DNA of 22,363 bases from contig JAIPMN010030353.1 in NCBI GenBank assembly GCA_020650975.1, positions 1 through 22,363 of the forward strand, given 5' to 3'. Each line of letters opens with the position of its first letter. The first letter of the stretch is position 1. The DNA comes from Apostichopus californicus (taxonomy: Eukaryota > Echinodermata > Holothuroidea > Aspidochirotida > Stichopodidae). Below are positions 1-13,300 of this stretch, piece by piece. Under the pieces are notes generated by a model. It made no database searches and was not told where the DNA came from. It was given only the letters and a program-made list of their open reading frames with translations. A program made the position numbers and the translations under genes.

Positions 1-1
1 A

Positions 2-2085
<2,084 letters not shown>

Positions 2086-3425
2086 TTATCACTTACAGGG
2101 CCGCTGTGAGTCTTCTTCATCGTGTGGTTTTGATGATAACAAGTAACCACGTGCTTATCAATATATTCTTTACTATCATGCAAAGGAAGTAAAACATCGT
2201 GGTGAACTTTCACAGTAAAGTATTATTATCAGTGTGTATAGTCGTATCGATGTGCAGATAAGTATCGCCTGCGTTTGAGCTTGAGACTCTCAGAAAACTT
2301 GGTACTTAAATGAGTTTTTTTTAAGTCTTGTTTTACCACTTTGCAAAACAGTTGCATCACACATGCACATTTGAGTTTGTTGAACTAGCAGGCAGGTCGT
2401 AGCCATGACGGGGCTAGTTACAAACTGTACCGATGGGGAGAGACATGCTGATTGGAGCACCCTGCACATAGCATGTTTCATTCACAGATACTTTTTTGGA
2501 GCTTTTTTTAAGCACGTTATGCACTCTTAACGAGATTTGTGTTATTCACTAAACATTTTGTTCGTATGGGATAGTTCCAGCAGAGATCAAGCGAGCCATC
2601 TGCAAGAGACATCGATTTGGTCTTACATTGGATGGAGTTTGTGCCTGGATCAACCATTGGAAGAACCTTGCATAATTATGTTTACTGAAATGTTTCACCA
2701 TATTGGGACGTAATCATCTTCCAAGCCAGTTTTACTTCAAGGTTTTTTTTTTTCTTTGTGTATATTCTTGAGATAATTTGTTCAGACTAACATGAGTCAC
2801 CTAGTCATGATCTTTGTAGATGAAGTCTTTTTAAGTTACAGTATGCAAATATCTTTAATATGCTTTTTCCTTTTCTTTTTACACAGCAGCCTGCTTATAT
2901 TAGTCTTTTAGTTATGTTTAAGCTCATGCATATTCAGTACATGGGGATTTGGAAGGAAAACATTGAAGAATGAGTGCATATGAGTTACGTTAAAGAAATT
3001 CAAAAGAATCAATTTACTTGATTTATGAGTTGCTATAAAATAAGAAATGGGACTTTAGTACACTTACAGTAGTTACATACCAGTTAGCAAGTAGCCTTAG
3101 TTATTGAATTATTAAACTAAAAAAGTGTTCATTACTTTCTAGAAAACGATACTCTGTCATATGGGAAATTCTATTTTTTCATAGTTTTTGTCATCAGATG
3201 TTATTTTGCAGGTATTTATCATTCAAGTCTTTTGTCGTTAACGAAGATGAACAAAAATTAACGAGGAATCAGTAATCCCAAAGAGACAAATCGAACCAAG
3301 GATAAATATATTTAGTTCTCCTACACTCAGATTGACAAAATTTGTAGAAAACTATCAGAGTAAACTCTGACGTTAAGTAATGTTTATCTAGTGTTAAAGA
3401 AATAAAACGTTTAATATGTGGCTCT
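2086..3425 (+). other. Probable CtBP 3' untranslated region
   Basis: No coding potential follows the stop. The stretch is AT-rich with T-runs. The first canonical poly(A) signal is AATAAA at 3401-3406, followed by the GT-rich 'taatatgtggct'. A variant ATTAAA lies at 3111-3116. The 3' boundary is therefore an estimate, and a longer UTR using a later signal cannot be excluded. Confidence 0.45.
3401..3406 (+). terminator. Candidate CtBP polyadenylation signal AATAAA
   Basis: This is the first AATAAA downstream of the CtBP stop codon on the coding strand, with GT-rich sequence within 20 bases downstream. It is a motif-level call only. Confidence 0.4.
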
Positions 3426-5034
3426 GAAGTACTACACAAGAGAAATGTTAGATAACGTGTTGTTGAGCCACATGGATATAATGCCTCTTGTGAGGTCTAT
3501 ATACGAATATGTATGATGCATGTGCTATTTGAATATGTACGATGTTCTCCCGATTTACGTACAGTGAAATGAGTTTTTTAATTGTCCATGCTGTAGATTT
3601 CACGCTGCACACCGTTGCCCTGCGCCATGGTTATTATTATACAGAGTGGTGACCAGGTAGTTCATCAATCTTAAAGCAATAATCTGTCAGGTAATGTTAT
3701 CCCACAGTCTTAAAGTACCTCCAACAGTATCATGTCTGTGAAGAGATCTCAATGAAGAAATGATTCCTTCTCTGAAGATATCCTTGAACTAAAAGCCACT
3801 AAAGATGATGACATTTAATCTATGACATAGAAATCATAGGTGTATGCACCCAGGGATAAAGGTCATGGTCTCTGTTCTTTCCCCTCTGGTAATATTTTCC
3901 ACTGAAAGCTGACTAATATTGAATCCGACAATGAGCTACGGGAGCATATCAATGCCGAGCTTTTCAGAAATTACAAACTGTTGTCTGTTGGCATTTGAAT
4001 CATGAAAGTGCCTCCGTTAGCAGCCATTCATTGTAATCGAGAATAATTGAACAGTGTTACTTCTCCTGTATTTTATCTCTTCTTGACATTAGAAGTACAT
4101 TCCCACCGATTATGTAATGTGACTCATGTTGCACTAATGATACATGACTTGTATATTTATGGCTCCAGAGTAAAATCCGTCAATGCTACAAACTGATCTT
4201 TTTTAATGTTACTTCAAAGTTGCCATAGTAACCCACTAATGAAGACTTGTGCATATTCTCAGACTAAGAATATGATTCTGATGTGACCATATCACCATGT
4301 AATCAATTCCTTCCTTCCTATCTACCAACCTACCATGGTAATTTTCTATCATAGATGAGATAGTGATGTTGAAAGTTTACCCATGGAATGGTGCCTGCAA
4401 ACACATGCAAAATTGGATTCACTTTCTTGGTTATCTCACAATTGGTCAATTGAGATGAAAACTCAACGTAGAAACTGCAGAAAACAGGCCGGCAATTTTG
4501 ATTTTGACTCAAAAGAGTACAATTTTTGGCATTTTTCCTTTGTCAACTTTCATGATGATTCGTGTATACAACTTATATGAGTTTGGTAATTGTGTTATGG
4601 TTTTTCTAATATGATATTAAAATAACCATTGTAATGCTTCCTGCACCACATACGGTACTGGGGTAGCAGACTCTCATTAGTTCATCTACACAACATAAAA
4701 AAGACTAGTGAACTGCATGGAAGACATTTTGTTGCAATGTAAACAGATTGGAAGGCTTGCTTACATGAATCAACTTGGGATTATTTTAAAGGTCATTTTG
4801 TAGTCTGTTTTCATCTTAATGCAGCCACAGATTTAAGAAGAAGCTTACAATATCCATCATATCTTCCCAAAACCCTCTCAACTATTTGTGTACTCTTGAT
4901 TCAATCTCGCTGAATCGACACTTAATATTGTTGTGATCATGTATTGTTCCATAAGCAAGATAATTATGAATTGGCAATAATATTGGAAATCTTCAAAGCA
5001 GAGATGTAATCTGATGGTTATGTTGAATCCTACG

Positions 5035-5104
5035 GTGGGGAGAGGAGAGAGGGTGAGGGGAGGGGAGAGATGGTGAGGGGAGGAATAGGGGGAGGGGAGG
5101 GTAG
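5035..5104 (+). repeat. Homopurine G/A tract with G-quadruplex potential
   Basis: This is an almost pure G/A run of about 70 bases. The part from 5077 to 5101 contains four G-runs (GGGG, GGGGG, GGGG, GGG) separated by loops of 7, 1 and 1 bases, which satisfies the usual G3+/N1-7 quadruplex rule. Confidence 0.6.
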
Positions 5105-6621
5105 ATACTGCATAGTTTGATTAAGTGTGGGGTTAAGGTGCCGTACAAACGAAGAAAGGCTGTGCCAAGAAGGGAGTAATGACATGAAGAATCTGTCTAT
5201 CTTCAGTCTCATTCAGAACTACATCTAGTTAAACATAATGAATATGTGTTTAAAGTAAATTGGTAAACGATTGCGAGAAGTGCATTTTTTTAAACTTTTT
5301 TCTTAAACTACCAGAATAGCTGAAAACTATAAACTTGAGATAATATGAGATGAGGTAACTGATTGATATTGTCTTATGTGTCTGTTATACACACCATTGA
5401 AGAGAACAGACAAAGGAAAATCACTTGAGACATCATTATTCACAATGGCAATACACAGCAACTTTTGTTAATGTTATTAAGAAAAATGTAAAAAGCTGAT
5501 TTAAAGCTCTCTTTTTTGAAAGGTGATCTGAAAAGTCTACAATTTGAGTTACTGTTTTATCAAAGAAGAGTTAAATACTGCTAATAATCCAATGCATCAG
5601 TTACTTCGTGAGAAACAAGAAAAGCCTGGTTGAGTTTTTATACCTGATGGTTTCTATCAGAATGCTTCTTTATTACATCAAGACATACCAACAGTTTGTA
5701 AGTGTAATTGTCCAGGCGTCATGTCCCTGAACTTAAGAGAAAGACAAGATGAACAGCTACAGTGTTAAATAAGGATATTTGGTTACGGTTAATGGTGTGT
5801 GATGTATGGATGGATGTTTGAGGTCCAGATTTAAATGTGTTGGTAACAGATTTGATAATGTATGTGAAATTTGATGGATACTTCCAGTGTATAAATAGGA
5901 TTGGAAAGGGGAGAGGTTAATTTCCTACACACTCTAAATGGTGTGTCAGAATAGTTTTCAAGTTATCTCTGGTTATGGTGTGGAACAAATTAGACCATTG
6001 ACACTCTCATAACAATAGTTTTCTCTTCCAAAATCTCTGTAAAGTCATATGAATGCCAACGTGTGATTATTGAACATTCTTTCAATACGTGAAAATAAGG
6101 GCTCATTCATAGAACTACAATTTAAAATTCCCAAATGTGTTTTTATTGGTAATAGGAGGGTTGTGGTTATGCAAAACATGATCAATTAATGGTTTGAAAT
6201 CTACTGTGATGGGAATTTTGATAAATATTTTGGGTGTATTTTTTGAGGATGACAGCTCGTTTTGATACATCTTTCGTCAACATGTCGTTCATGACTCATT
6301 TTTTTTTCATGTTTAGTTTGTTTTTGTTTTTATATATTATTAGTAGAAGTTTTCTTTTGTCTTAGAGCATTCTGCAGGTTAACGTCCTGTTTCCTTACTT
6401 CCCTGCCAGGTCTGTCTTATAATTATTATTATTTCTTTTTTTAATCTTCGATCATGAAATTAAAATCTGGATAAAAAAAGGTTGGAAGAAATCGATTCCT
6501 AGAATTGCTAGTGAAAATTTGAACACACATATTTTCCGAATTGGTAAACATGGCACCTATCAGTGAAGAGACTTATTCCTTTGTAATTGGAAATGTATGC
6601 TAGTTGACACAGTAGGAAACC

Positions 6622-6665
6622 TGGAGGAGGGGGTGGAGGAGGGGGGGGGGGAGCAAGGTGAGGGG
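6622..6665 (+). repeat. G-rich tract with a long G-run
   Basis: The sequence is 'ggaggagggggtggagga', then an 11-base G-run and a second run of five G's after a short gap. It is low-complexity and a plausible assembly or replication trouble spot. Confidence 0.6.
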
Positions 6666-8401
6666 GAAAAGTCAAGTGAATTTACATTGCCGAAGTTGCT
6701 ACCACAAATCTTTAATTGTATTTACTGCAATGACAATTGAATGGGAAAGAATGCTTTGGTCTCATGAAAGATATGGAACAAATTCAGTGGCTTCCGTAGA
6801 CCATGGCAATGGCATATTGAAAAGGTATGAAGTCATATTCATATGCAGTCATATGTCATATCATAGGTCATATAAAGTCATATGCAGTCAGCTAATGCAG
6901 AAAAAGTATTGGGATACAGGGATGTTGACAAAACGTATTGCATCATACAATTTCAAGGTCACCGGTCATAAAAATGGCCGTAGAGACAGCCATACTTGTA
7001 GCAGAATATTGGATTTGCCAGGAGGAGGAATGGTTAGGCCAGAGTTTGTCTGTTATCAGTTTTTTTAAGTTTTGCTTCATGAAAATAAAATAAATTAACA
7101 TGCTATGCCGATGATAATGCAGCAAATGTCTTGAATTTTGAAGTTTTACTGATTTTAGGCTTTGGCTGATCGAGGCTAAATTGAGATAGCTGTCTCCAGA
7201 TCCAAACTTGGTATTAAACAAGGAAGTAGAGGCATGTGAGATATGTAAAGAAAATTAATGCAACTCTTGATTCGTTTCCAGTATTTACCACAACTGCCAA
7301 AAGGTAGTTGTGTTTTAGTACAACTGAGTCATCTAAGTACCACCAGCCACTATGTGGGAGGGAGGGGGGAAGGCATGGCAGGGGGTGGCAGGCAGGGATG
7401 ATAGAGAAGGCTTATTATAGGGGTTTTGTTCTTCTTCTTCTTGTTCCTGATTTTCTTTTTACAAACATTGATGAATTAACAGATAACTGACAGACCCAAG
7501 AAGTTAAATGTTCTGAAGAAGGACATATGCTCTTGATGTGGTATCAGGTATGCCAGGAACCTTCTCAGGAAACAGACAGTGTCCTTTAATACAATGAGAG
7601 GAACAAGTAATGTTTAATCTCTATTTTGTATTTGTCTAATATTTGGGTGTTTACTTCATGGAGGGGTACGAGGGGCGTGCACTTCAGAATAAAGTTATTA
7701 TTACTCATCATCAAGCTTTTATATCACAATGATTATGGCCAATGGTAAGTTTGTTTCTCATAATCCTTTGTGTGTTATTTGAAGTATCTTTCATATGCTC
7801 ATTTTGGACCTTTGTCAAAGGTTAAATTGCGAAGCATGGGTTTAAGACATTTTTTATATTCTGTTAGTTCCTGTTCCAAAGTCAACATGCATAAAAAAAA
7901 ATTGTGTAAATCTTGTTGATAATTTGAATCTCTTGGATCTAAGGATGACACCAAATATACTACGGTCAATCAAGAGAAGTTCATATCCAGTGTTTTCATT
8001 TGCTTAGCTTTTATCTTTCAAGTTACTTGGTAAGGTCTCCACAATGGCATAAATGGTCAGTCTGGGAAACTGTGCAAAGAAGGCAACACAATAGAGGGCA
8101 GTTACAACTTCAACAATAGAATTATCATATGGCCAAGTTTTCAATGACCAATAAGTATATGATATTGTGCAGTTGTCAGCACATCAGTTAAGTAAGTGGA
8201 ATAAAAAGCCCTGATTTGGAAAACCCTTCATACAAATGCATTGATTCCTTCAAGGGGGTAAAAAGCGATTTTTCCAGATCCATAAACAGCTCTTTTGCCA
8301 ATGTGCTGATGCAATGGAATGTTGTAAGTAATGCCATTGAATATCCAGCCATCCAAAGCAAATACTAAATGATAGACATTAAGTTCTCGGATTTGAGGTT
8401 T

Positions 8402-8457
8402 AAGTGTACAAAGATAACTTCCATTGGCAATACGAAGTGTACAAAGATAACTTCCAT
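8402..8457. repeat. 23-bp direct repeat, two copies
   Basis: A 23-base segment beginning 'aagtgtacaaagataactt' occurs identically at 8402-8424 and 8435-8457, a period of 33. It is a small local duplication in intergenic DNA. Confidence 0.75.
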
Positions 8458-9039
8458 GTGAAATACGATTTGACGCCAGATATTCGTTTCTGAAGATTGC
8501 TTTAGCAGTGTGACACCACCAAAGGTCATTGAACTATTGTCATCGCTCGCATTCATGCAGTCGTGTGTACACATGGGCCACAGTAAAACCAGCACACTGG
8601 CTAACCAAGCACCAAGTCTGTGTCGGTACGATAAGTCTACGAGGAGTACTTACTGGTAAAACTAATGCACCTAAACCTACATCCTTAGACATCACATTGA
8701 GTACTTGGGAAATGTGATTGTCATGTCAAAGTTGTAAAAGTGAACTTAGGACTAAGTTAGGCCTTAGCCTAAACTGAGTTAGGCCCACGGTAGGCTAAAG
8801 TTACAACTAACCGTAAGACAATCGAATACTAACCAGTTCTGCGAACGACCGATCTCTTAAATTTAGGTTTGAGTAGTTAGGGACTTAACGTTTCATCTCA
8901 CATGGTAGATATTCCTTGTATAGTTATGATGAACTAACTATTATTAGATATTCGGAACTGTATGTAATTTGGCAAACATGTTCCTATGAAAGAAGCAGGC
9001 ATTAGCCACTAGCCTATGCAGTATGTGTGGCAATTACTT

Positions 9040-9154
9040 TACTTAACCAATCAGACTGAGTCAGAGTGGCCTACACAATTTTCACACCCCTAGATGGCGG
9101 GAGTCCATGGAAATAATCTGCAGGTCCACAATATTCAGTCTAATACAGCATTTG
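9040..9154 (+). promoter_or_regulatory. Candidate PUS1 promoter and 5' exon
   Basis: A CCAAT box sits in 'aaccaatcag' (CCAAT at 9047-9051), followed by TGAGTCAG (AP-1-like) at 9057-9064. 'agATGGCGGgag' at 9092-9102 resembles the YY1-type initiator element common at housekeeping transcription starts. A plausible donor TTTG|GTATGT follows at 9154/9155. Splicing from 9154 to 10069 would place the ATG at 9094 in frame with the PUS1 frame (20 codons plus 1 base). This is an inference from motifs, and no transcript evidence is available. Confidence 0.3.
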
Positions 9155-10068
9155 GTATGTTATGAGACGAGTTTATAGACCAACCACAATTTCTGCAAGG
9201 AGTAGAAATTGATAGCCAATGGCAATAGTATGGTACTGATATAATTGACTTGCACAATTTGACAGCTCCGGGTAATCAGAATTAAGACTGCAGTGGGAAG
9301 AGGGATGGGTTGGAGGATGGTTACCACTGCACCCATCAGAAATCCTTGAGTCTGCTTGTGAATATACATGTATGTCTGCATGTTCATAACAGGTTAACAG
9401 TTCAGTAATATCTGCATTGTCTAGGTTCCATCTTTGCTTGGCTAGTAGGTTGTGTTAATCTTCCAACATCCAAAAGAATAGTGAACTGTGAAGGCCTAAT
9501 TCCTGATTAACTCTTGTTTCCAAGTGAATGGGCACAAGCTGCCAGAAAACCTTATAGACAGCACCAAAGGAACCCCATAATGTATATATAATATAGTGCA
9601 GTGCTCACTACTAAGCGTACATTAAATGGACGGGTTTTGCAGTTCTAATTGATCCGTCCTCAGAAATGTCCTTGGATAATCTGTACTGTCTTTGGAATAT
9701 CCATGTATTTATGTGCCCTGAAGAATTTCATGTTCTACATAGAGACAGCTTGAAGATAACATATGGTTCATTCATTGCTTGGGAGGGAGGAGGAAAGGGT
9801 CAGCATCAATATCATGCGCTCAGATTTCCTGTAAAAAATTTGGTAACCTTAACATTTATGGTATTGTAATCTAATTGGATAACGACAGTTATCCTAAGGT
9901 ATGAATTTTATCAATCAAATATTAATAATATTGCAGATCACATAAACTGCATTGACCAAATGCGATACGACAATACTTTTCTGGTGGACTGAACATTCAA
10001 CATAATGTATGATATTTTCATGAAAAATCTTGCCATTAGATTAATCAACAGAATATGTTTTATTTCAG

Positions 10069-10082
10069 ATCTAAACATCTTC
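10069..10082 (+). other. PUS1 5'UTR part of first coding exon
   Basis: 'gttttatttcag' just before 10069 is a good 3' splice site. This suggests that the first coding exon is preceded by an upstream 5' exon and that its first 14 bases are leader sequence. Confidence 0.5.
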
Positions 10083-10307
10083 ATGAGGAAATTTATGAAC
10101 ACCTTCCTACTAAGAGGATTTCAAAGGCTTCCCTGTAACTTGTGTAAGTGGAGTCTCAGGTCAACATTGAGAATGGCCTCTGGGGAGATGGTTATTGAGA
10201 CTGCTCCTAAAGCATCAGAAATGAAAGAAGAGAAAAGTGATGGAGTAAAACGTGCCCTTGAGGGAGAAGTGTCAGGAGAGCCAGCAACAAAGATTACAAA
10301 AACAGAG
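10083..10307 (+). CDS. PUS1: PUS1 coding exon 1: targeting peptide and linker
   Basis: 75 codons, from [13 protein letters not shown] to ITKTE, ending at GAG|GTAAAT in phase 0. The ATGs at 10083 and 10095 have poor context (T at -3, A at +4). The ATG at 10173 (MASGEM) has A at -3 and G at +4. The first 30 residues contain R/K, L, F, N and S with no acidic residue. The part after residue 31 is a charged, low-complexity linker. Human PUS1 likewise has a long mitochondrial form and a short form starting at an internal MAG. Confidence 0.85.
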
Positions 10308-13300
10308 GTAAATTACAGAAATACAGATTAAACTCTCATTTAATCTTAAACTTTGAAAACTCTGATACGGATTGTAACCCTTCATTTAAATTGCACCATT
10401 AGACAATCTTACACTTATCTTTGGTGTAAATGACTTTCATTACGTCCTCTGAATCTGAGCTCATGTCTTTACACAGGGACATTGTGGTGACAAAAGTGAA
10501 TTGTTTCGATACGTTAAAACGTTACATTTTCTGTACTACTAGTTGAAGAATACAGACGGATGGCATGCATTGCTTTAAAGTTTAATCTGGTAGCTGGAGA
10601 GTGAGTGGAATTTATTCTGGCAAATGATGAGAAGTCTGTTTTCTTTTCACACTATTATTGTACAAACCATTTATTCAAATAGGCAAAAATATTGTATAAA
10701 AATCCACTATAAATTCAGAGTACATTATGCTACATGCTTTATGCTATGATACATTTCCTGGAATAAATTGTGTATCAGGCAAATTTGAGTTATTTTCCAA
10801 CATTCGAATAATAATAATGAACATTTGTAATGTGCCGGTATCCATCAAAAAGATGCTCAAGGCAGTGTGAAACAACAGTGAGAAGAGGCAAAGCAAGTAG
10901 CATCACAACAATATTGATCAAGTGTTTAAAGAATAAGAAAATAAGATGAAGTTTGCTTTGGTGATGACCACTGTAAGTGTTGCAGTATTATTATGGTACA
11001 GAGAGGCCCTAGCATAGTTTTAATATTAACATTAATTAAATAGGTATTGAAATGAACAGCATACCTAACTTTGTAAAGCCTTTGTAATACATTCTAAAGC
11101 CAGAACTTATATGTATATTGTTGTCTTCAAATTGTCAGGATTCTAAACCAGAGGGCTCAACTGGCACAGAGAAGAAAGTTCGATACCCTAAAAAGAAGGT
11201 AGCCATGTTGCTGTCGTATTGTGGAGTTGGGTATCAAGGAATGCAAATGTAAGTCATTGTTACAATACCTGTAGTAAAACAAAACCACTTGCAAATCTTC
11301 AGCAAAAGTTAAAATTATTCCACAGTACTTATCAAGTTAATTTCTGACCAATATGTATTACAACTTAACTGAACCTTCTTCTTCAGAAAAAACTTTGAAA
11401 TCTATTGATACTAGAACTTATACCACCTTAGATAAGGAAGCTTTTGGCAATTAATGTATATTGGTCTTTGAGGAGCTTTGACCAATTTCATAGATTAATC
11501 AGGTGCTTCTTGGTTTGGATTAAATCTATTCCCTTGTTTCTTGTTTGATTCTTTTCTCTATTTCTAAATTTTATTCCAGTGTTTGATTTTTTTTTGCTCA
11601 ATTTCTTTGATTTAATGTAATAACTTCATCTGGCTTGACTCTCGGAAACAGAAATCCAGCGAGCAGAACAATAGAGAAGGATCTACTAAATGCCTTGTAC
11701 AAGACAGGCTGTGTGCCTGATGGCAGTAGGATGGGTAAAATGAACTTCCAAAGATGTGCAAGGACAGACAAGGGTGTTTCTGCTGCAGGCCAGGTGGTCT
11801 CACTCCGACTACTTCTGTTGGACAACCTCGTGGAAAAGTTAAACGACCATCTTCCATCTGTGATCAGAGTTATGGGTAAGGATAAATGCATGGAAGTTTG
11901 AGGTTAATTCAAAACAATTTAAATGGTATATACACAAAAGAGGTGGACGATGGATAAGGATTACTGAATAAGTACAAAGGGTAAGGATTACTGTAAAAGT
12001 GTAATGGATAAGGGTTACTGGATAAGTACAATGGGTAATCTTATTCAGTGATATAAATATACTCAACCACAATAGGCAGTGTCTTTGTCTGGGTGACAGC
12101 AGACTTTCAGGTAATGAATAGGAGTGAAGTATATATATATATTGTAACACTTTCCTACGTGAGTAGCGCCGGCCAGCCGATTTTGGGTTCTTGGTCTAAG
12201 ATGTAGTATTGTAATTGGCCAGAGAATGAAGATGTACACAAAATAAATCCAGAGAGGTGATGGTATATTTAACAGCAATATATTGAAAAGAAAACTTCTT
12301 ACAGTAAGGTTAAGTTTCTTGTACTGGATATGTGGTACAAACTTGAGGCTTTGTGGCCCTGAAGCCTACCATCAAGAGTGTTTCGTCCAACAGCAACCAG
12401 AGTAGACTGGTCTGTCCCTTCCAGGTAATGCATTTTATATAAATCCCTTAACAATACGTGGAAATACCACATGTATACAAATGATGAACTTTACCCTACA
12501 ACTTAGCTTAAGACATAATACACAAATACTATAGTGCATTCCTACCATCCCTAAATAATTGTACTCCTTTACAGAGATGAATGTGATCACATGAGTATCC
12601 CTAGAAAATATCACAAGTGTTACATCACAATCCCAGGATAAGCCTGATACCACATGCCGATCCATAGGAGCAGCCCCAAAAGCCATAATCTGCCAACAAT
12701 TACAACTGGTTTACTTAATGCCAGGAGGGATAACCCCTATATAATTCCAAGGGGATTTAAACTACCACAATGGTTCCACCGTTCACACAGAACTCCCATT
12801 GCTCCACAACTTTACAGTAACAGCGTTACACTATGATACTTTGCTTATACATAGCTATCTATTACTTAGCTATCTGTTAGACTGTAACTTTTCTACCTGC
12901 TCCATACCTGTTTATGTAGCTATCTAGTAAATAGCTATCAGACGAGTGATTAAACAAAATAAAAACACTTATTTATGTTTCCCAGATATCAAGAGGACGA
13001 CAGGAAGCTTTAATTCCAAGCACCACTGTAACTATCGGACCTACATGTACCTTCTTCCAACCTATTCCTTTCAAGATGTGGAAGACATAACAACAGAAAC
13101 ATACAGAATTACAGGTGAGGACTTAGTCTGAATAATAGTCGGTGATGATATATAACCTTTCCAGACGATCAGAACTCTTTGATTTCACTTCTTAAGATCT
13201 CAAAGTGTTTGCTACGTGTTTCTTGTACACTTGGATAGCAAAAGGGACATTTCTTTAAGAGCTGATGATGGTAATGTGAAATGGCATTGAGAAAGAATAA

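Larger units (their letters stand above)
3426..9040. other. Intergenic region without recognisable gene
   Basis: About 5.6 kb of AT-rich DNA. The longest open frame (6658-7068, + strand) overlaps a G-run and a 'gtcatat' microduplication and has no recognisable family. I saw no tRNA, rRNA or conserved-protein signature on either strand. Notable contents are the purine tracts at 5035-5104 and 6622-6665, a 'catatg/gtcatat' cluster at 6829-6891, a G-rich tract at 7351-7399, AATAAA motifs at 7084-7094 and 7688-7693, and a 23-bp direct repeat at 8402-8457. Confidence 0.6.
11876..12985 (+). other. PUS1 intron 3
   Basis: A 1,110-bp intron (GTAAGG...GTTTCCCAG). It holds a 27-bp tandem array (11952-12060), a short TA run, a region of anonymous possibly repeat-derived sequence (about 12140-12840), and a duplicated 'tagctatcta' motif pair at 12852-12876 and 12917-12941. 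Confidence 0.85.

Noticed and set aside
6658-7068. 136-codon open frame in the intergenic region
   Set aside because: It begins in a G-run and passes through a low-complexity 'gtcatat' cluster. It has no recognisable domain and no splice context, and its amino-acid composition looks like random AT-rich DNA.
8752-8812. Nematode-type telomere repeat (TTAGGC)n
   Set aside because: The motifs are isolated, in both orientations, and not in tandem.
11598-11891. Minus-strand open frames over PUS1 exon 3
   Set aside because: These are shadows of an exon whose + strand translation contains the PUS1 catalytic motif.
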